From JAMZMI01 sp964353015 (GTDB lineage Bacteria; Bacteroidota; Bacteroidia; Cytophagales; Cyclobacteriaceae), in contig CAYGUA010000030.1 of the NCBI GenBank assembly GCA_964353015.1, positions 1 to 64,000 of the forward strand: DNA of 64,000 bases. The letters run 5' to 3'. The translations under genes were made by a program, and so were the position numbers. This document shows, one piece after another, positions 17,471 through 26,244 of the stretch (its first letter is position 1; each line of letters starts with the position of its first letter). The notes under the pieces were generated by a model. That model searched no databases and was not told the origin of the DNA. It saw nothing but the letters and a program-made list of their open reading frames with translations.

Positions 17471-17674
17471 ATGGACATTCAGAGAACAGATAGTGAAATT
17501 CTTTTCAGGCTGCCTGCGAACATTGATACGCTTGGACTTCAACGCATGATTGACTATCTAAAGTACAAAGAAGCAACCGCTGAAAGTAGAGCTGATCAGG
17601 CCGAAATAGATAAATTGGCAAAAGAATCTAAGGCAAATTGGTGGAAGGAAAACAAGCACCGATTTGTTAAATGA
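17471..17674 (+). CDS. Putative antitoxin of a PIN-domain toxin-antitoxin pair
   Basis: 67 residues from ATG 17471 (an in-frame TTG at 17465 is less likely). MDIQRTDSEILFRLPANIDTLGLQRMIDYLKYKEAT looks like a small antitoxin with an N-terminal DNA-binding or dimerising part and a charged C-terminal tail (KLAKESKANWWKENKHRFVK) that would wrap the toxin. Its stop overlaps the start of the PIN gene by 4 nt (ATGA), the usual coupling. Sits in an attC-bounded segment; toxin-antitoxin pairs commonly stabilise large cassette arrays. Confidence 0.72.
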   Translation: MDIQRTDSEILFRLPANIDTLGLQRMIDYLKYKEATAESRADQAEIDKLAKESKANWWKENKHRFVK

Positions 17675-18105
17675 AGGTAGTTGTAGATACCAACATAGTA
17701 TTCAGCGCAATCCTGAATTCGAACGGGCTTATTGGTGAACTTCTTTTCAATTCAGAGGATCAGTTTGAATTCTACTCATCAGAATTCATCATTTATGAAC
17801 TCACAAAATACAAAACCAAGCTTCAGTCTCTGACCAAAATGTCGGAGGAGAAAATTGATGTTTCGATTCATCAGGTTCTAAAAAATATAAACCTAATTTC
17901 ACCGGAAGCGATTTCTGAAACAAATTGGAAACGAGCTTATGAGCTAGCTTCTGATGTGGACGAAGATGACACTCCATTTCTCGCCACTGCCATCGGTATC
18001 AAGGCAGCCGTTTGGACAGGTGACAAAAAACTGATCAACGGATTAAAAGCGAAGAAATTCCAGGACATTTACTCAACCGCAGAGCTATACGAACTAAGAA
18101 AATAA
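17671..18105 (+). CDS. PIN-domain toxin (VapC-like ribonuclease)
   Basis: 144 residues of a PIN-family nuclease: VVVDTNIVFSAIL at the N terminus (Asp6 as first metal ligand), an acidic centre (DVDEDDTPFLATAIG, metal-binding Asp residues) and VWTGDKKLINGL near the end. The family cleaves RNA, often tRNA, under Mg2+ or Mn2+. Overlaps the antitoxin gene by 4 nt. Followed 5 nt later by an attC-like site, so the pair would move together as one cassette. Confidence 0.87.
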   Translation: MKVVVDTNIVFSAILNSNGLIGELLFNSEDQFEFYSSEFIIYELTKYKTKLQSLTKMSEEKIDVSIHQVLKNINLISPEAISETNWKRAYELASDVDEDDTPFLATAIGIKAAVWTGDKKLINGLKAKKFQDIYSTAELYELRK

Positions 18106-18110
18106 CGAAA

Positions 18111-18227
18111 TGCCTTCAGACACTAAAATGAATATACGAACAGAGCTCTTTGAAAGGACATTGCCAACTCGAAACATTGGTGTCTTAAAAAACAGGGGCG
18201 CATACTCATTTTAGCTGAGCGTAGCGA
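18111..18227 (+). repeat. attC-like site (117 bp) after the PIN toxin gene
   Basis: Degenerate R'' TGCCTTC, spacer AGAC (identical to site C), stem CTAAAATGAATA (18123-18134) pairing with TACTCATTTTAG (18203-18214) at 11 of 12 positions, then CTGAGC and R'-like GTAGCGA (18221-18227). The loop contains GAGCTCTTTGAAAGG, related to the shared GAGCTATTTGCAAAGGC. Length and right end (TAGCTGAGCGT) match the other sites; the R'' core is weak. Confidence 0.55.
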
Positions 18228-18239
18228 AAAATTAGTCCA

Positions 18240-19421
18240 ATGGTAATTGCCAAGGAAGAGATAAAATATTTACTTGTTCTTACAATCCTGTTTCTGACTG
18301 TATCAACACTCGTATATGCACAATTCGGCATTCAAAATGTAATTGACTCTCATAGATTTTTGAATTATGCAAGCAACCTTGAAGATGGATTTTACATAGA
18401 AAACCACAACTTTTGGTACATAGGTTATGTGGTTTTCATCTATGCGGTAAGAATTATCACAGATTCCCACAGCGAGTTGAATCTGATTATAACCCAGTTC
18501 CTATATTCTTTTTTGGGCTTAATATTTCTTTACAAAACGATAAAAATTTTCGATGCTGCTGCTTCATCAGCCTTCATTGGCGGTCTTCTATATATCGTCT
18601 TAATCGAAATTAGTATTTGGAATACTTACATACTGTGTGAGTCATTTTACTTCAATACCATTGTAATCACTATATATCTTTTGGGGAAGACAATCATTCT
18701 AAATAAGTATAACCTAATAAACATAGTATTAACTACTTGTTTCATTGTTTTGACCATTCTGACTAAACCTACAGGAATTGCCTTATTATTATCTTTAGGA
18801 ATCACAGGATATTCAATTTTCTGGATCAATTCGAAAACATCCAAGTTTATCAAAATAACCACTTTAGTCGTTGGGTGTACGCTTCTAGGACTTCTCTTGA
18901 ACAAAATGTTGGAAATCTTTTTAATCATTGAAAATTATCAAACCGGCGAAGTTGTCTATGCAATCTCAACCTTACATCAAAAAGTGCAATACGATAATCT
19001 CAAAATTCCTGTTCCAACAGATTTAAACATATTATCAAACGATTACCCATCTGTGATTAGGTTATTTCATTTCGTACTATCAAACTTTGGCTACTGGTGT
19101 ACCCTCTTTTTTAAAAAACTATTCTATTTCTTATTCCACGTTAGACCTTATTGGTCATTAAAGCACAATATTTTTAACCTGGCAGTGGTCCTTCCGACTT
19201 ACATTTTTGCTATCAGACAAATCATACTATCTGAGAAGATTATCAAATATTTCGCAATTACTTATATCGGACTCCATGCGTTAATAGTAGGAATTACTAC
19301 AGTTGATTGGGATGGAAGGTTTTTTCTACCGCTTTTACCAATACTTATAATATTTTCCGCACAAGGTATAAACAGATTGAAAATTTCGCTCAAACCCAAT
19401 AAACTCAATGAGCTGGTCTAA
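18240..19421 (+). CDS. Polytopic membrane protein, GT-C glycosyltransferase-like
   Basis: 393 residues, mostly hydrophobic, with about ten membrane segments (e.g. YLLVLTILFLTVSTLVYAQF at 9-28; IGLHALIVGITTV; FFLPLLPILIIFSAQGI near the end). The first loop contains DSHRFLNYASNL and later LCESFYFNT, reminiscent of dolichol-phosphate-mannose-type mannosyltransferases (ArnT/PMT-like), where an acidic residue in the first loop is catalytic. I cannot confirm the family. ATG begins 19 nt after the R' of the preceding attC-like site, as expected for a cassette gene. Confidence 0.6.
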   Translation: MVIAKEEIKYLLVLTILFLTVSTLVYAQFGIQNVIDSHRFLNYASNLEDGFYIENHNFWYIGYVVFIYAVRIITDSHSELNLIITQFLYSFLGLIFLYKTIKIFDAAASSAFIGGLLYIVLIEISIWNTYILCESFYFNTIVITIYLLGKTIILNKYNLINIVLTTCFIVLTILTKPTGIALLLSLGITGYSIFWINSKTSKFIKITTLVVGCTLLGLLLNKMLEIFLIIENYQTGEVVYAISTLHQKVQYDNLKIPVPTDLNILSNDYPSVIRLFHFVLSNFGYWCTLFFKKLFYFLFHVRPYWSLKHNIFNLAVVLPTYIFAIRQIILSEKIIKYFAITYIGLHALIVGITTVDWDGRFFLPLLPILIIFSAQGINRLKISLKPNKLNELV

Positions 19422-19570
19422 TTATTTGCTTATTTCAGTGCCGAAAAGTTATGTTGAAGCTATTTGAGTCAGGTATGCTTACTGAACTTTTTTGGAAGTT
19501 CCCTAACCACCTCAACCAAGCCAATCCACAATCCCACCAATCCACAATCCCACCAATCCACAATCCTTTA
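19422..19570. other. Junction: possible truncated attC-like site and 16-bp tandem repeat
   Basis: CTAATTATTTGCT (19419-19431) resembles the complement of the cassette start GTAGCGAAAAATTAG (18221-18235), so it may be the left half of that cassette's attC, but no right half follows. From 19521 to 19566 the 16-bp unit CCAATCCACAATCCCA is repeated 2.9 times within a longer C-rich tract (19499-19566). This looks like the broken right edge of block 1, abutting the stop codon of the regulator gene on the opposite strand. Confidence 0.45.
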
Positions 19571-22500
19571 TCACCCTTCCCCATAAGTAGAAGGCGAACA
19601 ATGAAACATCTCTTGAAAGGATTTGTAGAAATAAGATCGGCTGTTGAATCCCGTGTTGTTGATGATCTCTGACACATTCAGATCGGTGTGGGTGAGGAGG
19701 TAAGCCGCTTTTTTCAGTCGGTATTGATTGATCAGGCCATGGGGAGTTTGTCCCGTCAGGGCGCGTACTTTTTTGTATAAAGACGTTTTACTGATCGCCA
19801 CATGGTTGGCGATGTGCATGGCGTCCAGCTGCGGATTAGCCATTTCGTCTTTGATAAACTGATCAATCTTTTTGAAAAATGCGTCATCCCTGGCGCCAAT
19901 GCCAAAGGAGGTCATCTCGTTTTCGGTAATCTCAAAAGCTTCAAATTTGTTCTTGAGCAGCTCCCGTGTCTGGATCAGTTTTTCTATCCGCACATAAAGA
20001 TGGTCTGGATGAAAAGGCTTGGGGATGTAGGCATCCGCTCCCGCATGTAGCCCTTCGATGCGCTCTTCCAACTCGCCTTTGGCAGTCAGCAGGATCACAG
20101 GAATGTGGCTGGTCTCGATGGTCGATTTGATGGTTTCGCAAAGCGTGTAGCCGTCCATTTCCGGCATGATCACATCACTGATCACCAGATCTATTTTTCT
20201 ATTGGAAAGGATCTTCAGCGCCTCCATGCCATTGGGGCAGGTGATGGTGTTGTATTTGGTGGAGAGCAGGTCTTTGAGCAGGCTCAGGATCTGCACATTG
20301 TCATCCACAATCAGGATGTTGTGATCGAAGCGCTCCAGGCTGATATTGATCATGTCCTGCACGAGATTGCCCTGCTGATAAAATTCCATTTCCACATGGC
20401 CGTGCAGGCTGTTGAGAATGGCGTGATCTGCATCTTCGCTCAGCATTTCTTCTGGTGTTTTCAGATCATCGGGAAGCCAGAAAGTAAAATGCGTGCCCTG
20501 ACCGGGTGTGCTCTGCACGGAGATATCGCCCTGATGCAGGTGGATCAGCTTTTGCGTGAGGGAGAGACCAATGCCGGCACTGTTCACCGTTTGCCCAATA
20601 GACTCATGGTTCAGCTCAGTAAATCGCTCAAAAACACGGGAAAGCTCTGCTGCATGAATGCCAATACCTGTATCAATCACCGAAAAATAGATGCGGTTGC
20701 TGACAATGTGAATTTTGACATGCACTTCGCCTCCTTGCTCGGTGTATTTCAGTGCATTGCTGATGAGGTTGATCAATACCTTTTCCAGAATCTCCGAATC
20801 CACATGCACGATGAGTGAGTTGGGTGCTTCGTAGGTCAGCACGATTTCTTTTTCCAGCGCATATTGGCGAAAGCTTTGAAGCAGCTCCTCGGCAAACAGA
20901 ATCAGATTGAGGGGGCGCACCCGCAATTTCTCTTTTCCCAGCTCCACCTTTCGGAACTGGATCAGCTCCTGAATGAGTTTTTGCAACCGCAGCGAATTGC
21001 GATAGATGCTTTGGATCGGCTGGTTCAGAGCGGGTTTGTCTTTGGTTTTTTCCAGTAGGGAAGCCGCGGGACCCAGAATCAAGGTGAGCGGTGTTCTGAA
21101 CTCATGGGCGATATTGGTAAAAAATTCCAGCTTGTATTTTTGGATCGTCACCGATTGTTCCTGCTTCAGTCTTTCGATCTCTGCATATTTCTTTTGTCTG
21201 GATCGGTTCCTTAAGAACTGAATCAGCGCACCTTGCGCCATCAGAAAACAGAGCACATAAACGATATAGGCCGTAGTTGTCGCCCAGAAAGGTGGAGAAA
21301 TAGTAATGGAAATCGTTCTTACTTCCGGATTCCAATCGCCATTTTCGTTGCTGTTGTTCACATGAAGAGTGTATTGGCCGGGCGGAATATTAGTCAGATT
21401 GATGATGGATTGTTTGCCAATGTCGATCCAGTCCTTGTCAAAGTTTTCAAGATAATATCGGTATTTGCAGCGCTGCTTGTGCCAATAATCCAAAGTGGTA
21501 AAGCGCAGACTCAGATAGTTTTGATCATAATTGAGCGAGATTGCTTGTTGCAGGTCTATTTGCTGAGGCATAATCCCCGTGCTGTCACCGGGATTGATCC
21601 GCTGATTGAAGAGAAACAAGTCAGAGAAAGCCAACTTCTGGAAATTGTTGCTGGTATCCAATCTCGATGGAAACACAATGTCCACACCATTGGTCCCGCC
21701 AAAATACAAACGTTCGTCTTTGTCTGATTGAAAATAGGCTCCATCGGTGTATTCGTAGTTGAGCAATCCGTCGCTCCAGTTGAAATTCTTAAAGCTGTTG
21801 TTTTCCGGGTTAAAAGCAAAAAGTCCGTTGTTGCTGGAGAGCCAGAGTCTCCCCAAGTAATCTTCCAGAATGCCATGAATGGTGTTGTTGGCCAGCCCGT
21901 CGCTTTGGGTGTATTGGTCCACAGTGAAGTTGCTCAGATTGACTTTGTTGAGACCGCCACTGGTTCCCACCCAAAGTTGATTTTTGGAATCGATGTAAAG
22001 ACTCAGGATGTCATTGTTACTTAATGCGACACGACTTTTCTCTTTGGCTTGCAGATTGTGCGTGAATTGTTTGGTGATGGCATTGTATCGGTACAAACCG
22101 CCATTTCGTGTGCCAAACCAAAGGATGTTGGGTTGTTCTTCCTCTATGTCGTAAACAATGTTGCTCAGAATCTGAATATCGCCATGACTGGTTTTGGAAT
22201 CCGTTTTGATGGCATATTGGTCCTTCAGCACATAATCGCCTTGTTTGTCTTTTTCAATATCAAGGTAGATGACACCATAGCCACTGGTTCCCAACCAAAG
22301 ATGTCCATAAGAGTCAATGCAAACCTTATATACCGCACCAAAATCCAGGTCTTTAGTGGCGTTCTTAAAATCACGGGGGAAATGATAGATTTTGCCTGTT
22401 TGATTTTCAATCATGTCCAGACCTTCGCTATCCATCCCGACCCAGACGTTTCCTTTTTTGTCTTTAGCCAAAGCCAATACGGTATTGTCACTTAGTCCCG

Positions 22501-23686
22501 TGGATTTATCAAAGACCCCAGTTTTGGTCGATTGCTTTTTGAGTAGGTTCAATCCACCGCCTCTGGTGCCCACATAGAGATTTTGGTTTTTATCTGTCAG
22601 AATGGATCTCACGATGCTGTTGGATATTTTTCCCTCCACAGCAGCGCCTTCACTGATCGAATGAAACGACCTGTTTTTGGTGAGGTATTTATACACGCCA
22701 TCTCCATCCGTTCCCACCCAAAGCAGGTCTTGCTGCGATTCGAAAATGGAAAAGATCTTCAGCTTTTTGCTGTTGAGTCCGGGAAGCAGCTCGCTAAGCG
22801 AACTCAACTCGAATTGATTATCTCTTTTGGTTAATTGAAGAAGATTGCCCTCATCTGTGCCGAAATAGAGCTTCGTTTGATCCTTGCCTGAAGTAATGCA
22901 GGTAATGGCTGTGCTTTTGGTCTGTATTTCATAGCTGGTAATGATCTCGCCTTTATAAAGTTCTTTTAGAATCAATGTTGTGGGTGATTTTTGATAGATC
23001 AGGAAAAACTTTTGGTTCAGCTCGATCAACTTATTTAATGAAGTATTCAGCGGGTCTTCAATCGAATGTGCTTTTAAGATTTCATTATCGTGATACACCA
23101 GCAATTGATTTTTTTGGTTGAGCAGGTACACATATTGATTATGCACGCCAATTCCATTGACGGCTATCAAGGATTGGTTCTCGGGTTTGATAGGAATAAA
23201 CGCATCCTTTTTCAGATCGTATTTCCCAACTCCCCAGCCTACCAGACTTACAAAAAGAGTAGAGTCATCGGATAAAGCAACCTGTAGATTGTTTTCGAGA
23301 AAAGGTACGCCATCCAGATCGTTGAGATAGCGATGAAAGCGATTGAGATTGCGGTCGTATCTATTGATGCCATCATGGGTCACCACCCAAAGAATCCCAT
23401 TTTTATCTTCAAGGATTTGGCGGATCACATTGTTGCTAATCGAGAGTTCATCTCCGGCAATTGGTTTATAAGTTACAATCTGATCACCGTCGTAGCGATT
23501 CAGTCCGTCCCAGGTTCCAAACCAAACATAATCCTCCCGGTCGTAATAAATGGTATTTATGGCGCTATTGGAAAGTCCGGAGCGGTTGTCAATGTGCTGC
23601 AATGGCCATTCACCCTGACCATAAATCGGTGGTAGCAGGGAATAAATGAGCACAAGAAATAAAAGGGCAATTTTCAGTTTAGACAT
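19571..23686 (-). CDS. Hybrid two-component system regulator (HTCS) of the PUL
   Basis: 1371 residues. Signal peptide (to about IYG, 23); two seven-bladed propellers of Reg_prop repeats (about 25-690; e.g. NTIYYDREDYVWFGTWDGLNRYD); a Y_Y_Y domain (~700-780; KYRYYLENFDKDW); one membrane segment (~790-812); histidine kinase with His861 (FFTNIAHEFRTPLT) and ATP-binding N and G boxes (NLISNALKYT, DTGIGI, GIGLSLTQKL); receiver with phospho-acceptor Asp1171 (LVISDVIMPEMDG); C-terminal AraC HTH (~1270-1371; NTGFNSRSYFYKSFQEMF). HTCS proteins bind a glycan fragment in the periplasm and activate the adjacent PUL. It is divergent from the GH130-MFS-SusCD set, its likely target. Confidence 0.95.
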   Translation of the reverse strand: MSKLKIALLFLVLIYSLLPPIYGQGEWPLQHIDNRSGLSNSAINTIYYDREDYVWFGTWDGLNRYDGDQIVTYKPIAGDELSISNNVIRQILEDKNGILWVVTHDGINRYDRNLNRFHRYLNDLDGVPFLENNLQVALSDDSTLFVSLVGWGVGKYDLKKDAFIPIKPENQSLIAVNGIGVHNQYVYLLNQKNQLLVYHDNEILKAHSIEDPLNTSLNKLIELNQKFFLIYQKSPTTLILKELYKGEIITSYEIQTKSTAITCITSGKDQTKLYFGTDEGNLLQLTKRDNQFELSSLSELLPGLNSKKLKIFSIFESQQDLLWVGTDGDGVYKYLTKNRSFHSISEGAAVEGKISNSIVRSILTDKNQNLYVGTRGGGLNLLKKQSTKTGVFDKSTGLSDNTVLALAKDKKGNVWVGMDSEGLDMIENQTGKIYHFPRDFKNATKDLDFGAVYKVCIDSYGHLWLGTSGYGVIYLDIEKDKQGDYVLKDQYAIKTDSKTSHGDIQILSNIVYDIEEEQPNILWFGTRNGGLYRYNAITKQFTHNLQAKEKSRVALSNNDILSLYIDSKNQLWVGTSGGLNKVNLSNFTVDQYTQSDGLANNTIHGILEDYLGRLWLSSNNGLFAFNPENNSFKNFNWSDGLLNYEYTDGAYFQSDKDERLYFGGTNGVDIVFPSRLDTSNNFQKLAFSDLFLFNQRINPGDSTGIMPQQIDLQQAISLNYDQNYLSLRFTTLDYWHKQRCKYRYYLENFDKDWIDIGKQSIINLTNIPPGQYTLHVNNSNENGDWNPEVRTISITISPPFWATTTAYIVYVLCFLMAQGALIQFLRNRSRQKKYAEIERLKQEQSVTIQKYKLEFFTNIAHEFRTPLTLILGPAASLLEKTKDKPALNQPIQSIYRNSLRLQKLIQELIQFRKVELGKEKLRVRPLNLILFAEELLQSFRQYALEKEIVLTYEAPNSLIVHVDSEILEKVLINLISNALKYTEQGGEVHVKIHIVSNRIYFSVIDTGIGIHAAELSRVFERFTELNHESIGQTVNSAGIGLSLTQKLIHLHQGDISVQSTPGQGTHFTFWLPDDLKTPEEMLSEDADHAILNSLHGHVEMEFYQQGNLVQDMINISLERFDHNILIVDDNVQILSLLKDLLSTKYNTITCPNGMEALKILSNRKIDLVISDVIMPEMDGYTLCETIKSTIETSHIPVILLTAKGELEERIEGLHAGADAYIPKPFHPDHLYVRIEKLIQTRELLKNKFEAFEITENEMTSFGIGARDDAFFKKIDQFIKDEMANPQLDAMHIANHVAISKTSLYKKVRALTGQTPHGLINQYRLKKAAYLLTHTDLNVSEIINNTGFNSRSYFYKSFQEMFHCSPSTYGEG

Positions 23687-23825
23687 ATAGTCTGTCCTTC
23701 TCAGTGTTTATTATGTCCAAAATAGTGAGAAAAAAGCGCTTTCAAAGGACATTGAACCAGAGAGAACACATTTGGTAATATAGAGGATACTGAGCCATTT
23801 CCTTAATACGAGATTAGCAAAAGTG

Positions 23826-23855
23826 ATCATTCATAAAGTGTGTAAAATGAATGAT
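23826..23855. promoter_or_regulatory. Inverted repeat in the HTCS/PUL divergent intergenic region
   Basis: ATCATTCAT (23826-23834) and ATGAATGAT (23847-23855) form a perfect 9-bp inverted repeat with a 12-nt centre, 24 nt before the GH130 start and 140 nt before the HTCS start. Its placement suits an activator site for the PUL operon; the AraC-type HTCS normally binds direct repeats, so another regulator is also possible. Confidence 0.4.
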
Positions 23856-23878
23856 TCGCAAAACGCTAACGATATATT

Positions 23879-24925
23879 ATGGATTTAGTGAAAAGGTACC
23901 CTGATAACCCCATTCTTAACCCCAAATCGATACTTCCGAGCGCTGCTTCTATGAAAATAGAATGTTTGCTCAATCCGGGGGTATTCAGATTCAAAGATAA
24001 GGTATGGTTGCTTGTAAGAGTGGCAGAAAGACCTGAACAGGTAGAAGGAAAAACCACCTTACCTATATATAGTAGTGAGGGGAATCTGGAATTGGTCACC
24101 TTCAATAACGACGATCCCAAATTTGACGATAGCGATAAGCGTGTCTTTGAATACGATGGGGATTATTATTTGTCTACCTTGTCCCATCTTAGGTTGCTCT
24201 CAAGTGAAGATGGTATTCATTTCTCTGAGGAAAAAGGTTATAAACCATTATTGCCATATGGAGATCAGGAATCTTTTGGAATAGAAGATTGCCGGGTTTC
24301 ACAAATCGACCACACTTATTATCTGACTTATACCAAAGTATCTGCAACCGGAGTGGGGGTAGGACTTATTACAACCCGTGATTGGAAAACATTCAATCGG
24401 CATGGGATGATCTTACCAGCACACAATAAAGATTGTGCGCTGTTTGAAGAAAAAATCGGAGACAAATTTTACGCATTACACAGACCAAGTAGTCCCAACA
24501 TTGGAGGCAATTACATCTGGATCGCCCAATCGCCAGACATGGATCATTGGGGTCACCACAGATGTATCGCTACAACAAGAAAAGGATCTTGGGACAGTGC
24601 GAGAGTTGGGGCAGGAGCTTCACCTATAAAGACAGATGCTGGATGGCTGGAAATCTATCATGGCGCCAATGAAGCACATCGCTATTGCCTGGGTGCCTTG
24701 CTTTTGGATTTGAAAGATCCATCAATAGTACTCGCCAGAAGTGAAGAGCCTATCATGGAGCCGATAGCCGATTATGAAAAAACCGGATTCTTCGGGAATG
24801 TGGTTTTCACCAATGGCCATTTGGTCGACGGTGACAAGATAACGCTCTATTACGGGGCAAGCGATGAAGTGATCTGCGCTGGAACTTTATCGATCAAAGA
24901 AATTCTAAAAACACTAGGAAAATAA
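23879..24925 (+). CDS. Glycoside hydrolase family 130 protein (beta-mannoside phosphorylase or mannosidase)
   Basis: 348 residues with the five-bladed propeller of GH130: NPILNPKSI at the start, LNPGVFRFKDKVWLLVRVAERP (about 31-52), the catalytic acid region FGIEDCRVSQIDHTYYLTYT with Asp137, DNGWLEIYHGA-like motif DAGWLEIYHGAN, and GFFGNVVFTNGH before the C-terminal DEVICAG. No signal peptide, so it acts in the cytoplasm on imported oligosaccharides. GH130 enzymes phosphorolyse or hydrolyse beta-1,4- or beta-1,2-mannosides; the variant EDCR in place of the common EDPR leaves the subfamily open. It overlaps the MFS gene by 1 nt, implying that the sugar taken up is its substrate. Confidence 0.9.
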   Translation: MDLVKRYPDNPILNPKSILPSAASMKIECLLNPGVFRFKDKVWLLVRVAERPEQVEGKTTLPIYSSEGNLELVTFNNDDPKFDDSDKRVFEYDGDYYLSTLSHLRLLSSEDGIHFSEEKGYKPLLPYGDQESFGIEDCRVSQIDHTYYLTYTKVSATGVGVGLITTRDWKTFNRHGMILPAHNKDCALFEEKIGDKFYALHRPSSPNIGGNYIWIAQSPDMDHWGHHRCIATTRKGSWDSARVGAGASPIKTDAGWLEIYHGANEAHRYCLGALLLDLKDPSIVLARSEEPIMEPIADYEKTGFFGNVVFTNGHLVDGDKITLYYGASDEVICAGTLSIKEILKTLGK

Positions 24926-26244
24926 TGAACATATTCAAAAAGCCCCTTCACGAATACAATTTTTTCCTGACGCAACCGAAGGACATGCGAGTGCTATTGG
25001 GCACCAACATGATCTATGCTTTTGTATTGCCGGTGATAGACATTTTTGTGGGCGCTTACATCATGCGAAGTTCCAATGATCCCAAGATCGTGGCACTTTA
25101 TCAGCTCACTGTTTACACAGGTATTCCGCTTACTTTTTTGATCAATGGCTACCTGCTCAGGTGGTTTAGGATTTCCAATCTCTACAGCTTCGGTATGTTA
25201 TTGAGCGGGATCTCTATGTTCGTCATGATGGGTCTGGAAGAGATGACCTTTTGGGGAGTAGGGTTAGCAGGATTGCTCATGGGTGTTTCCTTTGGCTTCT
25301 TTTGGGCCAATCGGGATTATCTGGCATTGGGCACCACCAATAATGAAAACAGAAACTATTATTACGGGCTCGAAACCTTTGTTTATACCCTCACAGCCAT
25401 ATTGGTTCCGATAGCGGTGGGTTGGTTTTTGGGTGCTGCCAATAAGAATAGCTGGTTTGGAGGCAACATGTCAAAGAGCTATCAGTGGGTGACGGTCTGT
25501 GTGTTGGTGCTCACGATTTTATCGAGTATTGTCATTCACAAAGACAAATTCAAAAACCCGGCGCAAAAGAACTTTCTGCATTTTAAATTCGATCAGCTCT
25601 GGAATAAGTTATTGGTACTTGCCAGCCTGAAAGGTATGGTGCAAGGTTATCTGGTCACTGCTCCAGCTATCCTGATCATGCGGTTGGTGGGTGATGAAGG
25701 ATCATTGGGTATGATTCAGGGCATCAGTGGGGTTTTCACTGCCATCATGCTCTATTTGATCGGAAGAATGGCCAAACCCAAACATCGCATCGCGATCTTA
25801 TCTGCCGGACTGGTCATTTTCCTGATCGGTACCGTATTTAATGGATTGCTTTTTTCCGCTGTGGGGGTGATGGTCTTTGTGTTGTGCAAAGTGCTCTTTA
25901 TGCCTTTGCATGACATTGGGTATTTCCCTATTCAAATGCATGTGATTGATGTGGTTTCAGCCAAAGAAAACAGAAGTGAATTTGCCTACATCTTCAATCA
26001 CGAATTTGGCCTTTATCTCGGGCGTTTCTTCGGACTTGGTCTTTTTATTTTCCTGGCCACTTATGTGTCAGAAATCTTCGCTTTGAAATACTCATTGATC
26101 ATTGTGGCGGCCATTCAGATTCTCTCCATTCCATTGGCTATTCATATCACAAAGCAATCCAATGAATATGATCAAAAAAGGGAAGGAGAAGCAATTGGAG
26201 CTGGATCAGGCATGGACTTACCATTGACGACTGTAGTAAAATGA
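24925..26244 (+). CDS. MFS transporter (sugar/oligosaccharide uptake)
   Basis: 439 residues with about twelve membrane helices, beginning VLLGTNMIYAFVLPVIDIFVGAYIM and including GVGLAGLLMGVSFGFFWANRDYLALG and a long middle cytoplasmic loop (KDKFKNPAQKNFLHFKFDQLWNKL). Overall an MFS protein of the type placed in Bacteroidota PULs next to cytoplasmic glycoside phosphorylases. The start codon overlaps the GH130 stop (TAATG) and the stop overlaps the next gene by 4 nt, so GH130, transporter and the following lipoprotein are one transcript. Direction and specificity are inferred from the neighbours. Confidence 0.88.
   Translation: MNIFKKPLHEYNFFLTQPKDMRVLLGTNMIYAFVLPVIDIFVGAYIMRSSNDPKIVALYQLTVYTGIPLTFLINGYLLRWFRISNLYSFGMLLSGISMFVMMGLEEMTFWGVGLAGLLMGVSFGFFWANRDYLALGTTNNENRNYYYGLETFVYTLTAILVPIAVGWFLGAANKNSWFGGNMSKSYQWVTVCVLVLTILSSIVIHKDKFKNPAQKNFLHFKFDQLWNKLLVLASLKGMVQGYLVTAPAILIMRLVGDEGSLGMIQGISGVFTAIMLYLIGRMAKPKHRIAILSAGLVIFLIGTVFNGLLFSAVGVMVFVLCKVLFMPLHDIGYFPIQMHVIDVVSAKENRSEFAYIFNHEFGLYLGRFFGLGLFIFLATYVSEIFALKYSLIIVAAIQILSIPLAIHITKQSNEYDQKREGEAIGAGSGMDLPLTTVVK

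Noticed and set aside
19802..23649. Numerous plus-strand ORFs of 60-237 codons
   Set aside because: They are antisense to the HTCS gene, whose domains are complete; the plus-strand translations match nothing and arise from its codon use.
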